Source of the DNA: Begonia masoniana
Taxonomy: Eukaryota > Streptophyta > Magnoliopsida > Cucurbitales > Begoniaceae
Direction of reading: 5' to 3'
Length of the DNA: 64,000 nucleotides
NCBI GenBank assembly: GCA_022432975.1
Contig: CM039509.1
Span: 9,191,575-9,255,574 of the forward strand
Shown here: in pieces, positions 22,508 to 35,150 of the stretch
Layout: every line of letters begins with the position of its first letter
Numbering within the stretch: position 1 is the first letter of the stretch
Made by a program: the position numbers and the translations under genes
Notes under the pieces: generated by a model
Told to the model about the DNA's origin: nothing
The model's database searches: none
Seen by the model: the letters and a program-made list of their open reading frames with translations, nothing else

Positions 22508-25091
22508 TGTAACACCCGGCATTTTTGCCATGTAATAGTTTTCCCGGATCATTTAAACGGGATTTATATTATATTAATACAAGGGAATATTTTTGGTTGG
22601 ATTGTTGGAATATTAGTGGAGAACTAAACTAATGTGTAACTAAACCAAAACACTAAGTTGAAATGCATGGAAGGGCAAATCGGGGAGAAATTAAGGTTGG
22701 TGGGAGATAGCCAATGGTTGAGTGGCATCTAGCAACTTGTTGAAGAAGCTAAGTTCCACCTTCTACGTGAAACCCTCTTCACTTCTCTTCTCTGCTCTCT
22801 CTCTCTCCTTTTTCCTCTCTGCATTCTCTCTTCCTGTCGACAAACAACCATCGAAGTTACTTCGATCTTCCCAGATTCCCTTCTGCTCCTCCGCTAAGGT
22901 ACACATCTTCTAATGCTAACACATTTGGACAAGCAAAAACTATGGGTTATGCAGAAGCTTTAGGTTAAGATAGTTGGGAGAAAACTCTCGGTTTTTGTAT
23001 GGAAACACATTCGTTGTTTTCTACAAGTCTGAATGGAGTTTACTGCATAATCTTCCAAGTTATTTGTTAGCATTTGCAACTTGTTTAATTTCTCTACATT
23101 GCAGCAACAGATCCGAGCGTTCTAGAGACATTCGAGCATTCTACATTGCCGCTAACAGGTAAGTTCATAACCGTAGGTTGGCCCTTAAGGCCCTACATCA
23201 CGGAGGTACTAGGCTTTCCTGTTCTGTCGGGTTGATTTGGGTAGAAAGGTTATAGTCTATGTTCTGAAATGTCTGGCTTCGATTTACTTTCTATTGTCTT
23301 ATTTCTGCTGTCTGCCTGTTTAAGTTCAAGCACCGTTCATGCATACACGTTTTCTCTGAAAGACATGCAAATGTTTTCTGTACACTGTTTGAAACTAAAC
23401 AAGATAAAATCCGACTGAAATGTACCAGGTTAAGTGCGAGACGGGGACTGGCCCCAGAACTGTTTACTGTATTGTATCCCTGAATGTGCCTGATAGTGCA
23501 CTCTCCCCCTCCCCCACTGTTTGTCAGTTCCCCTATAAGCTCCACTTAATTCTACTGCCACTGTAACTTAATGCTCTGTACTGTCACCGTATTTCTGAAA
23601 AACTGCATGCATAGCATTTTGCATCACAGCATTCTGATTATGTCCTTACTGAGTTTTAGACTCATAGGTGAACTGTCTGATGTAGGTACTGAACCTAAAA
23701 CCGAGGACTTTGTTCCTCAAAATGATGATCTGATGTAACTGGTGGATCGAGCTCATAGGGTGGTTGCTGCAGTTAGACATAATTCTGTTATGAGGTTCAA
23801 GTTTTTAAAATATAGTTTATATTGTAAAGTTTTATGAAATTTGGGTCCTTGTGTTAAAAGCCCTGTAGAAAACTTTTGTTTTGGGAGTTTCTGTAAATAT
23901 ATGTTAAGTTTTGTACTGTCTTTGAAATTTTGAAACAATGTATAGATTCTGTTTCAATGTTTAAAACCGCTGTATTTGACAGTTAAGTTTGTATTTGGAG
24001 TATTCTGGAATTTGTTTGGGATATTCTCTGATAATCTGTGCATGGATTGTCTCTGGTTTTGGAATAATCCATGCAGTTGTTTTCTTGATCTTCTGTTAGG
24101 TTTTCTAACTTCTGTCATGTTCCCATGCATGTTTTAAAACTGTGTTTAGAATCGGGTTTGAAGCCCTTATGCCTTCTGTTTGAAGTTTTCTGTCCCTATG
24201 ACTTCCTGTTAAAGTTGTCAAGTTTTGCCTTAAAAGCTGCATTCTTCCGATCACGTTCACTACTGCTTTAAGCATACATCCATCGATAGTCACTGTTCAC
24301 ATTTTGTCTTATTCACATCCACCGCCAAATAGTGATTTTGCCTTAGGTTTTTCCTCCTGCCGATTTCGTTCACTGTCTGCATCCACCGATGACGTCATCC
24401 ATCTTCCGGCTGACGTCATCTCATTCTACCAATTTCGTTCACTGTCTGCATCCACCGATGATGTCATCCATCTTCCGGCTGACGTCATCTCTTCTACTGA
24501 TTTCGTTCATTGTCTGCATCCACCGATGATGACATCCATCTTCTGGCTGACGTCATCTCCTTCTACCGATTTCGTTTACTGTCTGTTCCTACCGGTGAAC
24601 TCAATTCTTGTTTATAGTTCACATCCACCGATTAGCACTGTTCATCTTTTGTTATATCTGCATCCACCGATAGCTTTTATCTTTCTGCCCAGTTTTACTC
24701 TCCTCATTCCGATTATCACTGTACACTTTTGTTTTATTTAATCCACCGAAGCTCTTTTTATACTAAGTCTTCCGCCAGCCTGAATTCTTTTAAATTAGGT
24801 TCATTTCTGTTTTCTGCTTCACCCGAGAACTCTCTCTCTCTCCCTGTAAATGTTTTCTGTTACTCACTGCAGTTTCTCCCTCTCTGTAAAGCTACGTTTT
24901 TTTTTTGGGTTTGCGATGGCAGTGCATGTTTCCTGTCATTCGTTTCTGTTTCTCTGTAAATATTTTAAAAGTATAATGTCCACTGTTTTGACCGATCTGT
25001 TCAAGGAAAATAGTCACTGTTTTTCGTTATCTATCCCGGAGTGACGGCTCCGATCCCGGACCCCGATCGGGTTCGGTCTGGGGCTTTCACA
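22508..25091 (+). repeat. LTR2 of the tandem element (2584 bp)
   Basis: It runs from TGTAACACCCGGC to GGGGCTTTCACA. It is almost identical to LTR1. The differences noticed are a CT repeat length near 22800, GGCTTTCC against GGTTTCC (about 23215), TTTTCTG against TTTTTTG (about 23377) and one T fewer near 23993. It serves as both the 3' LTR of INT1 and the 5' LTR of INT2. Confidence 0.95.
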
Positions 25092-25095
25092 GTTG

Positions 25096-25113
25096 TGGTA
25101 TCAGAGAGACAAG
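25096..25113 (+). promoter_or_regulatory. Primer-binding site, tRNA-iMet type (INT2)
   Basis: TGGTATCAGAGAGACAAG has the same spacing from the LTR end as in INT1. Confidence 0.88.
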
Positions 25114-25253
25114 GTTTTAAAACCGATTCTGTGAAATGTCTAACTGCGCAACCCGCCACGTGAGATCGCTCCACCAACTGTAAGTGTTTAAAAAATTCCT
25201 GTAAAAGTTATGTTTATTAAGTTAGGTTATTCTGTTTATAGGGTTTATTAGAA

Positions 25254-28200
25254 ATGGTGAGAGGACATCAAGAAGAGTCAAGCGAAAGCTCTCGAGCCAT
25301 TGACCGACTAACAGAACTGGTGGGTGCACAGTCACGCATGGTTGAACGCATGATGGCTAGAGAAGACAATAGAAACAATAACCATGGGAATAACAATCGT
25401 GATAATGCGCCGCGAGACAACAGTGGAGACAGATTCTGGCGACTCCAGCCGCCTTCATTTGATGGACTGTCTACAGACCTGACCCGTGCTGAAACCTGGA
25501 TTTGAACAATGGAGAAAATGTTTGGATATGCAGAAGTAGAAGACAACAAGAAAGTTATTTGCGCCACGTTCTATCTCACCGAAAGTGCGGGATTTTGGTG
25601 GGACACAGTGCAGTCAACTACAGTGGCATTAAGCTGGGAAGGATTCACGAAGATCTTCTACGAGAAGTACTTTGACCGGGGAGTGAGGAAGGAAAAGTTG
25701 CTTGAATTCTCTCGGCTGCGACAATATGGGTCAGTGGCTGAATATGTTCAGAAATTCGAGTCACTGTCCCGATATGCAACACATATGGTGGCCACCGATG
25801 AGAACAAGGTGCACCAATTCATTCAAGGGTTAAAGATGGACCTTCTACGAGGGATCACAACCGGAGGATTCGATGAGGCACCGTATGTGAAGGTGGTGGC
25901 CAAGGCTTATCAGTTGGAGGCCTTAGAGATAAAGTCCCAGAGACAAAGAGATTCACCAAGAGGGATTATTCGAAATGTTCCTCAGCAACAACAGCAACAA
26001 CCAAGGGGTCAAAATCTGCAACCTCAACAGCAACAAAACAGGGGCATTAAGAGGCCCAATGAGACCATCACTTACCCAGACAAAGGAAAGAGATCGATGG
26101 GAGCTCCTCAGCTCATTATATGTCCACGGTGCCAGAGATGCCACCAGGGCGAATGCAGGCTTATTACTGGCGCTTGTTTCCGATGTGGCAAGGGAGGCCA
26201 TCATGTCCGTGATTGCCCGATACCCGACACGAGACAAAATCAGGCCGTGCCAAGAGTCTTTGCAATGATGGAGGACGTTGATGATGCTGATCTGCACACA
26301 GCAATTACAGGTATAATTTTGGTGTGTAACATACCTGCATATACTTTGTTAGACACGGGGGCCACTCATTCATTTGTGGCCATGGACTTTGCGAGTAGGA
26401 AGAACTTATGCCTTGCGCCGTCCGATCAGCCCTACAGTGTCATGCTACCGTCTGGAGAGTTTATGCACTCCGAGCAGACAGTGCGGGGTGATATAGTGTC
26501 ACTTGGAGACCAGAAGTTGTATGCCAATCTTATCGTCATCGGTATGAAAGGATACAAAGTAATTCTGGGGATGGACTGGCTATTTAGACATCATGCCACC
26601 ATCGACTGTAGGTCTGGGCTCGTGACTTTTAAGCGCCCGAACGAAGTAGAGTTCTCCTATCAGGCAATACCAAAGAAACATAGTATGCCTGTTATATCCA
26701 CCTTGAAAGCTCAACAGCTGATGAGGTCAGGATGTGTCAGATTTCTTGCCTACGTAGTAGATGTTCAAAGACAAGGTGAGGTGGAACTTCAAAATATTCC
26801 GGTAGTTCGAGACTTCTCAGAGGTCTTCCTGGATGACTTACCGGGATTGCCACCTGATCGTGAGATCGAGTTCGAGATCGATGTGTATCCTGGTGCTGAA
26901 CCAGTATCGAAGAATCCGTACCGTATGGCACCGATTGAGCTGAGGGAGTTGAAAGCTCAGCTAAAGGAATTGGTGGATAAGGGTTTTGTGCTCCCTACTT
27001 TTTCTCCGTGGGGTGCTCTCGTCTTGTTTGTTAAGAAGAAGGATGGGTCCCTACGGATGTGTATTGACTACCGTGAGCTGAACAAGTTAATGATCAAGAA
27101 TAAGTACCCGTTGCCGAGAATCGATGATTTATTTGACCAACTACAAGGGGCTCTGGTATTTTCTAAGATTGACTTGCGCTCCGGTTATTACCAGTTGAAG
27201 GTCAGAGCAAATGATATTCCAAAGACCGCCTTCAGGACCCGGTACGGGCATTACGAGTTCTTGGTGATGTCGTTCGGGTTAACTAATGCTCCGGCAGCAT
27301 TTATGGACTTGATGAACAGAATATCCCAGGATTTCCTGGATAAATTTGTGATCGTCTTTATCGACGATATCCTGGTTTATTCCAGGAGTAAGGCCGAGCA
27401 CGAGGAGCACTTAGCAATTGTGCTGTCAACTCTAAAACAGCACCGGTTGTATGCCAAACTGTCGAAGTGCGAATTCTGGTTGGATATGATTAACTTTCTA
27501 GGCCACGTGGTGTCTGCAGAAGGAGTTTCGGTAGATCCAGCCAGGATTCTGGCCGTGAAAGATTGGCCAAAACCGAGGAATGCCAGCGAAGTACGGAGCT
27601 TTATCGGACTAGCTAGTTATTACAGGAAGTTCATTAAAGACTTCTCCGTGATAGCAAAACCTATGACAAGCTTAACAAAGAAGGACATCAAGTTCAGGTG
27701 GTCTGAAGCATGTGAAGTGAGCTTTCAGACACTCAAGCAAAAATTAACCACGGCTCCTCTACTAGTGTTGCCAACTGAAGACGGAAAACTCAGCGTATAC
27801 TGTGATGCTTCCAAGGTTGGATTGGGGTGTGTGCTAATGCAGGAAGGGAAAGTAGTGGCATACGCATCCCAACAATTGAAGAACCACTAGCAAAACTACC
27901 CTACACATGACCTTGAGCTAGCAGCGGTAGTATTTGCGTTGAAAGTATGGAGACACCACTTCTACGGACAATCATGTGAGGTGTTTTCTGATCACAAGAG
28001 TCTGAGGTACCTCTTTACTCAGAAAGAGTTGAATATAAGGCAGAGGCGGTGGTTAGAATTTGTGAAAGACTACGACGTTAAGATTAAATACCACCCGGGT
28101 AAAGCTAATGTGGTGGCCGATGCGCTAAGTAGGATGCTAGCTACTATGCAACCAGTAATGTCGGCCGTATCTATGCCTTTGAGGACGGAGATACAGAAGT

Positions 28201-29689
28201 TCGATATGGAGATAGTTTCTGGGCTATCGGCCATACTAGCAGACTTAACACTACGGCCCTCCGTCCTAGACCGAATTAAGGAAGCCCAGAAGATCAATTC
28301 AAAGGAGATGGCTGATATGGTGGGCAAGGTACCAATGGCTTCTTCCGATTCAGTTATTCGGGAGATGGAATTCTGAAGTTTAAAAACAGATGGTATGTTC
28401 CGAAAGACGAAGAGCTGCGGAAGCACATCTTGTCAGAAGCCAATTCATCTTCTTTCTCTGTACATCCTGGAAGCACGAAGATGTATCAAGACTTGAAACT
28501 TCACTTCTGGTGGCCGAATATGAAGAATGAAGTGGCCAAGTATGTGGAGTCTTGTATGATATGTCAACAGGTCAAAGCTGAACATCAACGACCGAGTGGA
28601 ACGCTTCAGCCTCTTCCGATTCTCGAATGGAAGTGGGAGAACATCACAATGGATTTTGTTGTTGGCCTTCCAAGGACAACTAAGGGCCATAATAGCGTTT
28701 GGGTCATAGTGGACAGATTGACGAAGTCGGCCCACTTTCTACCTGTGAAGACGACGTACTCCATGGATCAGTATGCTGAGCTATATAATAGTGAGATTGT
28801 CAAGCTGCATGGTATTCCGGTGTCAATTGTTTCGGACCGGGATCCTAGATTCACTTCCAGGTTTTGGAAAAGTTTGCAGAACTCTCTAGGCACCAAGTTG
28901 GATTTCAGCACGGCGTTTCATCCACAGACGGACGGGCAGTCTGAAAGAACAATTCAAATATTAGAGGATATGTTAAGGTCGTGCGTGCTAGAATTTCATG
29001 CTCCTTGGAGTAGATACCTACCGCTTGTGGAGTTCGCTTACAACAATAGCTATCAGGCTACAATCGGTATGGCTCCGTATGAAGCTCTCTAAGGCAGAAA
29101 GTGTAGATCCCCATTGTGTTGGGATGAGGTCGGAGAAACCAAGCTTATCAGCCCTGAGATATTACAGCAGATGTCCGAGGTGATAGCTGCTATCAAACAA
29201 CGAATAAAGATTGCTCAGAGTCGACATAAGAGTTATGCGGATAATAGAAGAAGAGACTTAGAATTCGCTGTGGGCGATGAGGTATTCCTGAAAGTTTCAC
29301 CTTTCAAAGGCGTGATGAGATTCGGTAAGAAAGGAAAGCTCAGCCCACGGTTCATTGGCCCTTTTCCCATCCTGAAGCGTGTGGGAAACATGGCTTACAG
29401 ACTACAGTTGCCAGCATCAATGGATGGAGTTCACAATGTCTTCCATGTTTCGATGCTGAGAAAATGCGTACGAGATCCAACTCAGATCGTAAAACAGGTG
29501 GACTTTGATATCATGTCGACACTGACCTATGAAGAAAGGCCTATACAGATATTGGATATGTCACTCAAAGTGTTGCTCAATCGTGTGGTCCCATTGGTGA
29601 AAGTTTTGTGGCAAAATCATAATGTGGAGGAAGCCACGTGGGAAAGACAAGAGGATGTTAGAGCCCAATATCCGGAGTTATTAGCTTAG
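25254..29689 (+). pseudogene. gag-pol: gag-pol polyprotein, four lesions (INT2)
   Basis: This is the better-preserved internal copy. It starts at ATG 25254, and a TGA (25503-25505) ends a short first frame, most simply a CGA-to-TGA change. A 793-codon frame (25509-27890) then holds the gag core, a CCHC knuckle at residues 223-236, the protease DTGA at 282, RT with FIDD at 617-620, and the start of RNase H. It is cut by TAG at 27888. RNase H continues in frame with 'FSDHKSL' and 'VADALSR'. One base is missing near 28354. The integrase frame (28430-29092) carries the HHCC-type zinc region and the D, D, E residues ([23 protein letters not shown]). A TAA stop (29090) follows. The C-terminal and chromodomain-like part is then open to 29689. 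Confidence 0.94.
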
Positions 29690-29729
29690 GCAAATTTTGG
29701 GGACAAAATTTCTGTTAAGGTGGGTGGAA

Positions 29730-32320
29730 TGTAACACCCGACATTTTTGTCATGTAATAGTTTTCCCAGATCATTTAAACGGGATTTATATTATATTAAT
29801 ACAAGGGAATGTTTTTGGTTGGATTGTAGGAATATTAGTGGAGAACTAAACTAATGTGTAACTAAACCAAAACACTAAGTTGAAATGCATGGAAGGGCAA
29901 ATCGGGGAGAAATTAAGGTTGGTGGGAGATAGCCAATGGTTGAGTGGCATCTAGCAACTTGTTGAAGAAGCTAAGTTCCACCTTCTACGTGAAACCCTCT
30001 TCACTTCTCTTCTCTGCTCTCTCTCTCTCCTTTTTCCTCTCTGCATTCTCTCTTTCTGTCGACAAACAACCATCGAAGTTACTTCGATCTTCCCAGATTC
30101 CCTTCTGCTCCTCCGCTAAGGTAAACATCTTCTAATGCTAATACATTTGGACAAGCAAACACTATGGGTTATGCTAAAGCTTTAGGTTAAGATAGTTGGG
30201 AGAAAACTCTCGGTTTTTGTGTGGAAACACATTCGTTGTTTTCTACAAGTCTGAATGGAGTTTACTGCATAATCTTCCAAGTTATTTGTTAGCATTTGCA
30301 ACTTGTTTAATTTCTCTACATTGCAGCAACAGATCCGAGCGTTCTAGAGACATTCGAGCATTCTACATTGCAGCTAACAGGTAAGTTCATAACCGTAGGT
30401 TGGCCCTTAAGGCCCTACATCACGGAGGTACTAGGCTTTCTGTTCTGTCGGGTTGATTTGGGTAGAAAGGTTATAGTCTATGTTCTGAAATGTCTGGCTT
30501 CGATTTACTTTCTGTTGTCTTATTTCTGCTGTCTGTCTGTTTAAGTTCAAGCACCGTTCATGCATACACGTTTTCTCTGAAAGACATGCAAATGTTTTCT
30601 GTACACTGTTTGAAACTAAACAAGATAAAATCCGACTGAAATGTACCAGGTTAAGTGCGAGACGGGGACTGGCCCCAGAACTGTTTACTGTACTGTATCC
30701 CTGAATGTGCCTGATAGTGCACCCTCCCCCTCCCCCACTGTTTGTCAGTTCCCCTATAAGCTCCACTTAATTCTACTGCCACTGTAACTTAATACTCTGT
30801 ACTGTCACCGTATTTCTGAAAAACTGCATGCATAGCATTTTGCATCACAGCATTCTGATTATGTCCTTACTGAGTTTTAGACTCATAGGTGAACTGTCTG
30901 ATGTAGGTACTGAACCTAAAACCGAGGACTTTGTTCCTCAAAATGACGATCTGATGTAACTGGTGGATCGAGCTCACAGGTTGGTTGCTGCAGTTAGACA
31001 TAATTCTGTTATGAGGTTCAAGTTTTTAAAATATAGTTTATATTGTAAAGTTTTATGAAATTTGGGTCCTTGTGTTAAAAGCCCTGTAGAAAACTTTTGT
31101 TTTGGGAGTTTCTGTAAATATATGTTAAGTTTTGTACTGTCTTTGAAATTTTGAAACAATGTATAGATTCTGTTTCAATGTTTAAAACCGCTGTATTTGA
31201 CAGTTAAGTTTGTATTCTGGAGTATTCTGGAATTTGTTTGGGATATTCTCTGATAATCTGTGCATGGATTGTCTCTGGTTTTGGAATAATCCATGCAGTT
31301 GTTTTCTTGATCTTCTGTTAGGTTTTCTAACTTCTGTCATGTTCCCATGCATGTTTTAAAACTGTGTTTAGAATCGGGTTTGAGGGTTTGAAGCCCTTAT
31401 GCCTTCTGTTTGAAGTTTTCTGTCCCTATGACTTCCTGTTAAAGTTGTCAAGTTTTACCTTAAAAGCTGCATTCTTCCGATCACGTTCACTGCTGCTTTA
31501 AGCATACATCCATCGATAGTCACTGTTCACATTTTGTCTTATTCACATCCACCGCCAAACAGTGATTTTGCCTTAGGTTTTTCCTCCTGCCGATTTCGTT
31601 CACTGTCTGCATCCACCGATGACGTCATCCATCTTCCGGCTGACGTCATCTCATTTTACCGATTTCGTTCACTGTCTGCATCCACCGATGACGTCATCCA
31701 TCTTCCGGCTGACGTCATCTCTTCTACTGATTTCGTTCACTGTCTGCATCCACCGATGACGTCATCCATCTTCCGGCTGACGTCATCTCCTTCTACCGAT
31801 TTCGTTTACTTTCTGTTCCTACCGGTGAACTCAATTCTTGTTTATAGTTCACATCCACCGATTAGCACTGTTCATCTTTTGTTATATCTGCATCCACCGA
31901 TAGCTTTTATCTTTCTGCCCAGTTTTAGTCTCCTCCTTCCGATTATCACTGTACACTTTTGTTTTATTTAATCCACCGAAGCTCTTTTTATACTAAGTCT
32001 TCTGCCAGCCTGAATTCTTTTAAATTAGGTTCATTTTTGTTTTCTGCTTCACCCGAGAACTCTCTCTCTCTCCCTGTAAATGTTTTCTTTTACTCACTGC
32101 AGTTTCTCCCTCTCTGTAAAGCTACGTTTTTTTTTGGGTTTGCGATGGCAGTGCATGTTTCCTGTCATTCGTTTCTGTTTCTCTGTAAATATTTTAAAAG
32201 TATAATGTCCACTGTTTTGACCGATCTGTTCAAAGAAAATAGTCACTGTTTTCCGTTATCTGTCCCGGAGTGACGGCTCTGATCCCTGACCCGGATCGGG
32301 TTCGGTCTGGGGCTGTCACA
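29730..32320 (+). repeat. LTR3 of the tandem element (2591 bp)
   Basis: It runs from TGTAACACCCGAC to GGGGCTGTCACA. It is clearly more diverged from LTR1 and LTR2 than they are from each other. For example, it has CGACATTTTTGTCATG in place of CGGCATTTTTGCCATG, an extra TTTGAGGG (about 31380), and three clean ATGACGTCAT copies (about 31620-31755) where LTR1 has decayed ones. It keeps the same splice-like sites. It is the outer 3' LTR of the tandem element. Downstream is Cassandra-like sequence, not a PBS. Confidence 0.94.
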
Positions 32321-32621
32321 ACTTGGGCCGGAGGGTTCGGTCGTTGAAATAGGGGTCGTCACAATCCCACATCGCTTGGGGTGGTATGTGGAAATGAAAC
32401 ATATGTAAAGAGACCCTCTCAAGATAGCAAGACGCATTTTGGAGCACAATTGGCAACGGATCCCATAGGAACTCCAAAGTTAAAAGTGCTTCGGTGAGAG
32501 TAGTACCAGGTTGGGTGACCGACTAGGAAGTCCTCGCCAAACAAAGCGTGAGGGGAGGATATTGGGTTGCGGCTCAATCCCTAGAGCGGACAATATCTTG
32601 CTGGGAATAGGGGTCGTTACA
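32321..32621 (+). mobile_element. Cassandra-type TRIM LTR with embedded 5S rRNA sequence
   Basis: ATCCCACATCG near the start, 'gcggacaatatcttgct' near the end, and a terminal GGGGTCGTTACA are typical of Cassandra LTRs. Between about 32443 and 32537 lies a degenerate 5S rRNA: AGCACAATTGGCAACGGATC, GAACTCC, GTGCTTCGGTGAGAGTAGTA, GGTTGGGTGACC and GGAAGTCCTCG all align in order with plant 5S rRNA, including the A-box and C-box regions of its internal promoter. The left end is unclear. 32321-32363 ends in a second AGGGGTCGTCACA, which could be the tail of another copy. No internal region or second complete LTR is present, so this is a solo or partial LTR. It is not a functional 5S gene. Confidence 0.88.
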
Positions 32622-33652
32622 GTGGAGCTTATAGGGGAACTGGCAAGTGCACTATCAGGCACATAACAGATATACAGAACGGAACAAAATAGTAGGCCAG
32701 TCCCCGTCCCACACTTAACCGATACATTACATTCATATTTTTATCTTTCTTAACTTCAAAACGTGTGCAGAAAATATTTTTGCATGAGCTTTCGGGAAAA
32801 ACGAGTTTGCATGGACGTTTACAGTGCTTTAACTTAAAACAGCAGACAACAGGAAATAAACGGTAGAAACGAGAAGAGAAATACAAAAAACTCAGAACGA
32901 AACTCTAACTTATCTACCCGAAACGACCCGACAGAAGTAAAACCTAGTATCTTTGTGTTGTAGGGCCTTAAGGGTCAATCTACACGCATGAACTTACCTG
33001 TTGCTGTAGAGTTGCAAGTCTTGAACATCTTGGTTATGCGCGGACCTAAAACATGCACATAAAGAAAATAAACAGAGCTGTAAATGCTAACTAATAATTT
33101 GGTAGAATATGTTCCAGACTCCATTCAAATCTTTATAAAACAAACCAGCGTGTTTTCATACAAAAACTGTGAGTTTTCCTCAAAATATCATAACCCTAAA
33201 CTTCCACAAAACTCACATCTTAACTTGTCCAAACTCGTTAACTAGGTTAGATAATTACCTTTGCTGAAGGAAACAGAAGAAAACAGGAGAAACAAGTTTT
33301 GGAAATTTGTCTCAATCGCCTGGAAGAGAGAACAGAGAGGAGGATGAAAATCAAGGTTTACGTAGAAGAGAAGAGAATAAGTAGGTTTCTCAGCAAGTTA
33401 TGGACACTTGGCAACCATCCATTAGCTCCCTCCCACCTACCTTAATTCCTTCCCAATTTACCCCTCCATGCAATTCTAACTATTGGTTTTTAACTAAATT
33501 ACTATTTAGTTCGCCGAATCGGTTTTACGAATCACTCATATTCAATTGAAAACATCGGCAAATTCGTAAACACACGCATTGTATAAATATTCCCATTAAT
33601 CCCGTTTAATAATTCAAAGAATATTTACATGGCAAAAATGCCGGGTGTTACA
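32622..33652 (-). repeat. Minus-strand LTR, 5' part
   Basis: The LTR 5' end is at 33652 (plus-strand GCCGGGTGTTACA). Minus-strand features run in the usual order: exon 1-like tract, AAAG|GTAATT donor (near 33258), GTTTTAG acceptor, and CAG|GTAAGT (near 32993-32998). It stops at 'aagctccac' (32622) against the Cassandra LTR. It supplies the 5' part missing from the minus LTR at 13199-14635. Confidence 0.8.
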
Positions 33653-33934
33653 GTTACAACCACAACTTCGTTACGAGTAAAACTCCTTGTTTGATAACTT
33701 TGCTTAGGTCGACAATGTTTGATTTGTGTCAAATTCATTATACTTGATTTAAAGGCGTTCTTGAATTTCTATTTCTCGTTGTTGAAGGGTCTCGATTTAA
33801 TATACTCGTGGTTCTCATCATCTGGTATCATAGCAAAAACTCCTAATTTCAAGTCTCTATCTTTATTTTTTGTCAATTCTCTTTTTCTCGTGAATTTCTT
33901 TTTTCAAAATTTTTCGAAGACAAAACAAATTCTT
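33653..33934. other. Unassigned AT-rich spacer
   Basis: I see no gene, RNA or repeat match. A 74-codon frame (33719-33943) is phenylalanine- and leucine-rich low complexity and is not called. Confidence 0.4.
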
Positions 33935-35150
33935 TTCTCATGAGACCGGGAGTCCATTCTCAAGAACGGAAGCCCGCTGGGAATTTTTTGTTTAAAATTG
34001 ATAGTTTAAGATTTTTTTGGTTAACATAAATAGTTCACGATTTATTTTTTTTGCCCATTTTGGAGATGGGGAGCTCGTTCCTGAGAAGAATCTCTAAACT
34101 ATTAGCATTTATCTTTGAAAATATATCAAATGATATCTCAATTTTCTGAACTTTTTACCACTTTTTCATCATATTATGGGAAGAAATTATGGAAAGTTTC
34201 ATCATTTTTAACATTTTTACAATTTATCATAATTTTTTACGTTTCTTTTACAAAATAATCATTGAAATTACATATGTCATCCAAATATTATGAAACTTTT
34301 CCAATAGACTCTACTTATACTCTCAATTTGATTTGAAAAATTTTTAGCAAAATAAATCTAACATACATTTATCCAAAAATTATGAAACTTTTACAATAGA
34401 CTCTTCTTTACCAAAAAATGGGGATAATTTTTGGATAAATTTATGTTAGCTTTTTTTTACTAGTCATTTTTCTACTCCAATTTTGTGTGTAAGTATAGTC
34501 TATTTAGAAAGTTTCATAATTTTTGGATGATATATGTAATTTTAATGAATTATTTTGTTAAAAATACATAAGCAATTATGATAAATCGTGAAATAGTTAA
34601 AAAACTACAAAAATTTCTTAAATTACTTTTCATGATATGGTGAATATGTGATAAAAATTTAAGAAAAATCTAATATCATTTGGTATGTTTTCTGAGATAT
34701 ATACTCTTTATCTGGAGAAGCTCTAAAATATTAATGGCTATCACAGAAAATATACCAAACAATCTTGAATTTTTCTAAATTTTTTACCACATGTCTACTA
34801 TATCATAGAAAGATATTATAGAAAGTTTGATAATTTTTCGATGGTATATTGAATTATTTTGTAAAACAAACGTAAAAAATTATGATAAATTGTGAAAATA
34901 TTAAAAATCACAAAAATTTCTAAAATTTATTCACATAATAATGGCGGACACGTGGAAAATTTTTTAAGAAAATATGATATCATTTTTATATTTTCTTAGA
35001 TAAATACTAATATTTTGGAGATTCTCTTCGGAAACGGGTTCCCGTTCTCGAGAACCGGAGCATGCTGAGGTTTATTTTGTTAAAAAATTGATAGTTTAAG
35101 ATTTATTTTGTTAATAACCTCGTACTTAAGGATTTTTCATTTAAATTACC
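33935..35150. repeat. Compound AT-rich foldback repeat (possible non-autonomous DNA transposon)
   Basis: A long imperfect inverted repeat has arms at about 34073-34330 and 34470-34730. For instance, 'tcatccaaatattatgaaac' on the left mirrors 'gtttcataatttttggatga' on the right. A second diverged foldback (about 34735-35030) follows directly. The whole is flanked by direct copies of a GAACGGAAGCCCGCTG-like word and 'aattgatagtttaagattt' (33955-34015 and 35060-35115). A related segment occurs at 63415-63560. No transposase was found. It could be a MULE-like or other foldback element. Confidence 0.65.

Larger units (their letters stand above)
14636..32320 (+). mobile_element. Tandem Ty3/gypsy element: partial internal-LTR1-INT1-LTR2-INT2-LTR3
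   Basis: Three near-identical LTRs (15291-17872, 22508-25091, 29730-32320) alternate in one orientation with two complete internal regions. The 3' end of a third internal region precedes LTR1. The repeat distance is 7217 bp (LTR1 to LTR2) and 7222 bp (LTR2 to LTR3). Adjacent units share one LTR, which is the signature of unequal recombination between LTRs rather than independent insertions. The left end is truncated at about 14635, so a target-site duplication cannot be tested. The domain order and PBS place it in the Tekay-like chromoviruses. Confidence 0.93.

Noticed and set aside
32443..32537. Functional 5S rRNA gene
   Set aside because: It is single, diverged at many positions, and framed by Cassandra LTR sequence rather than a 5S spacer array.
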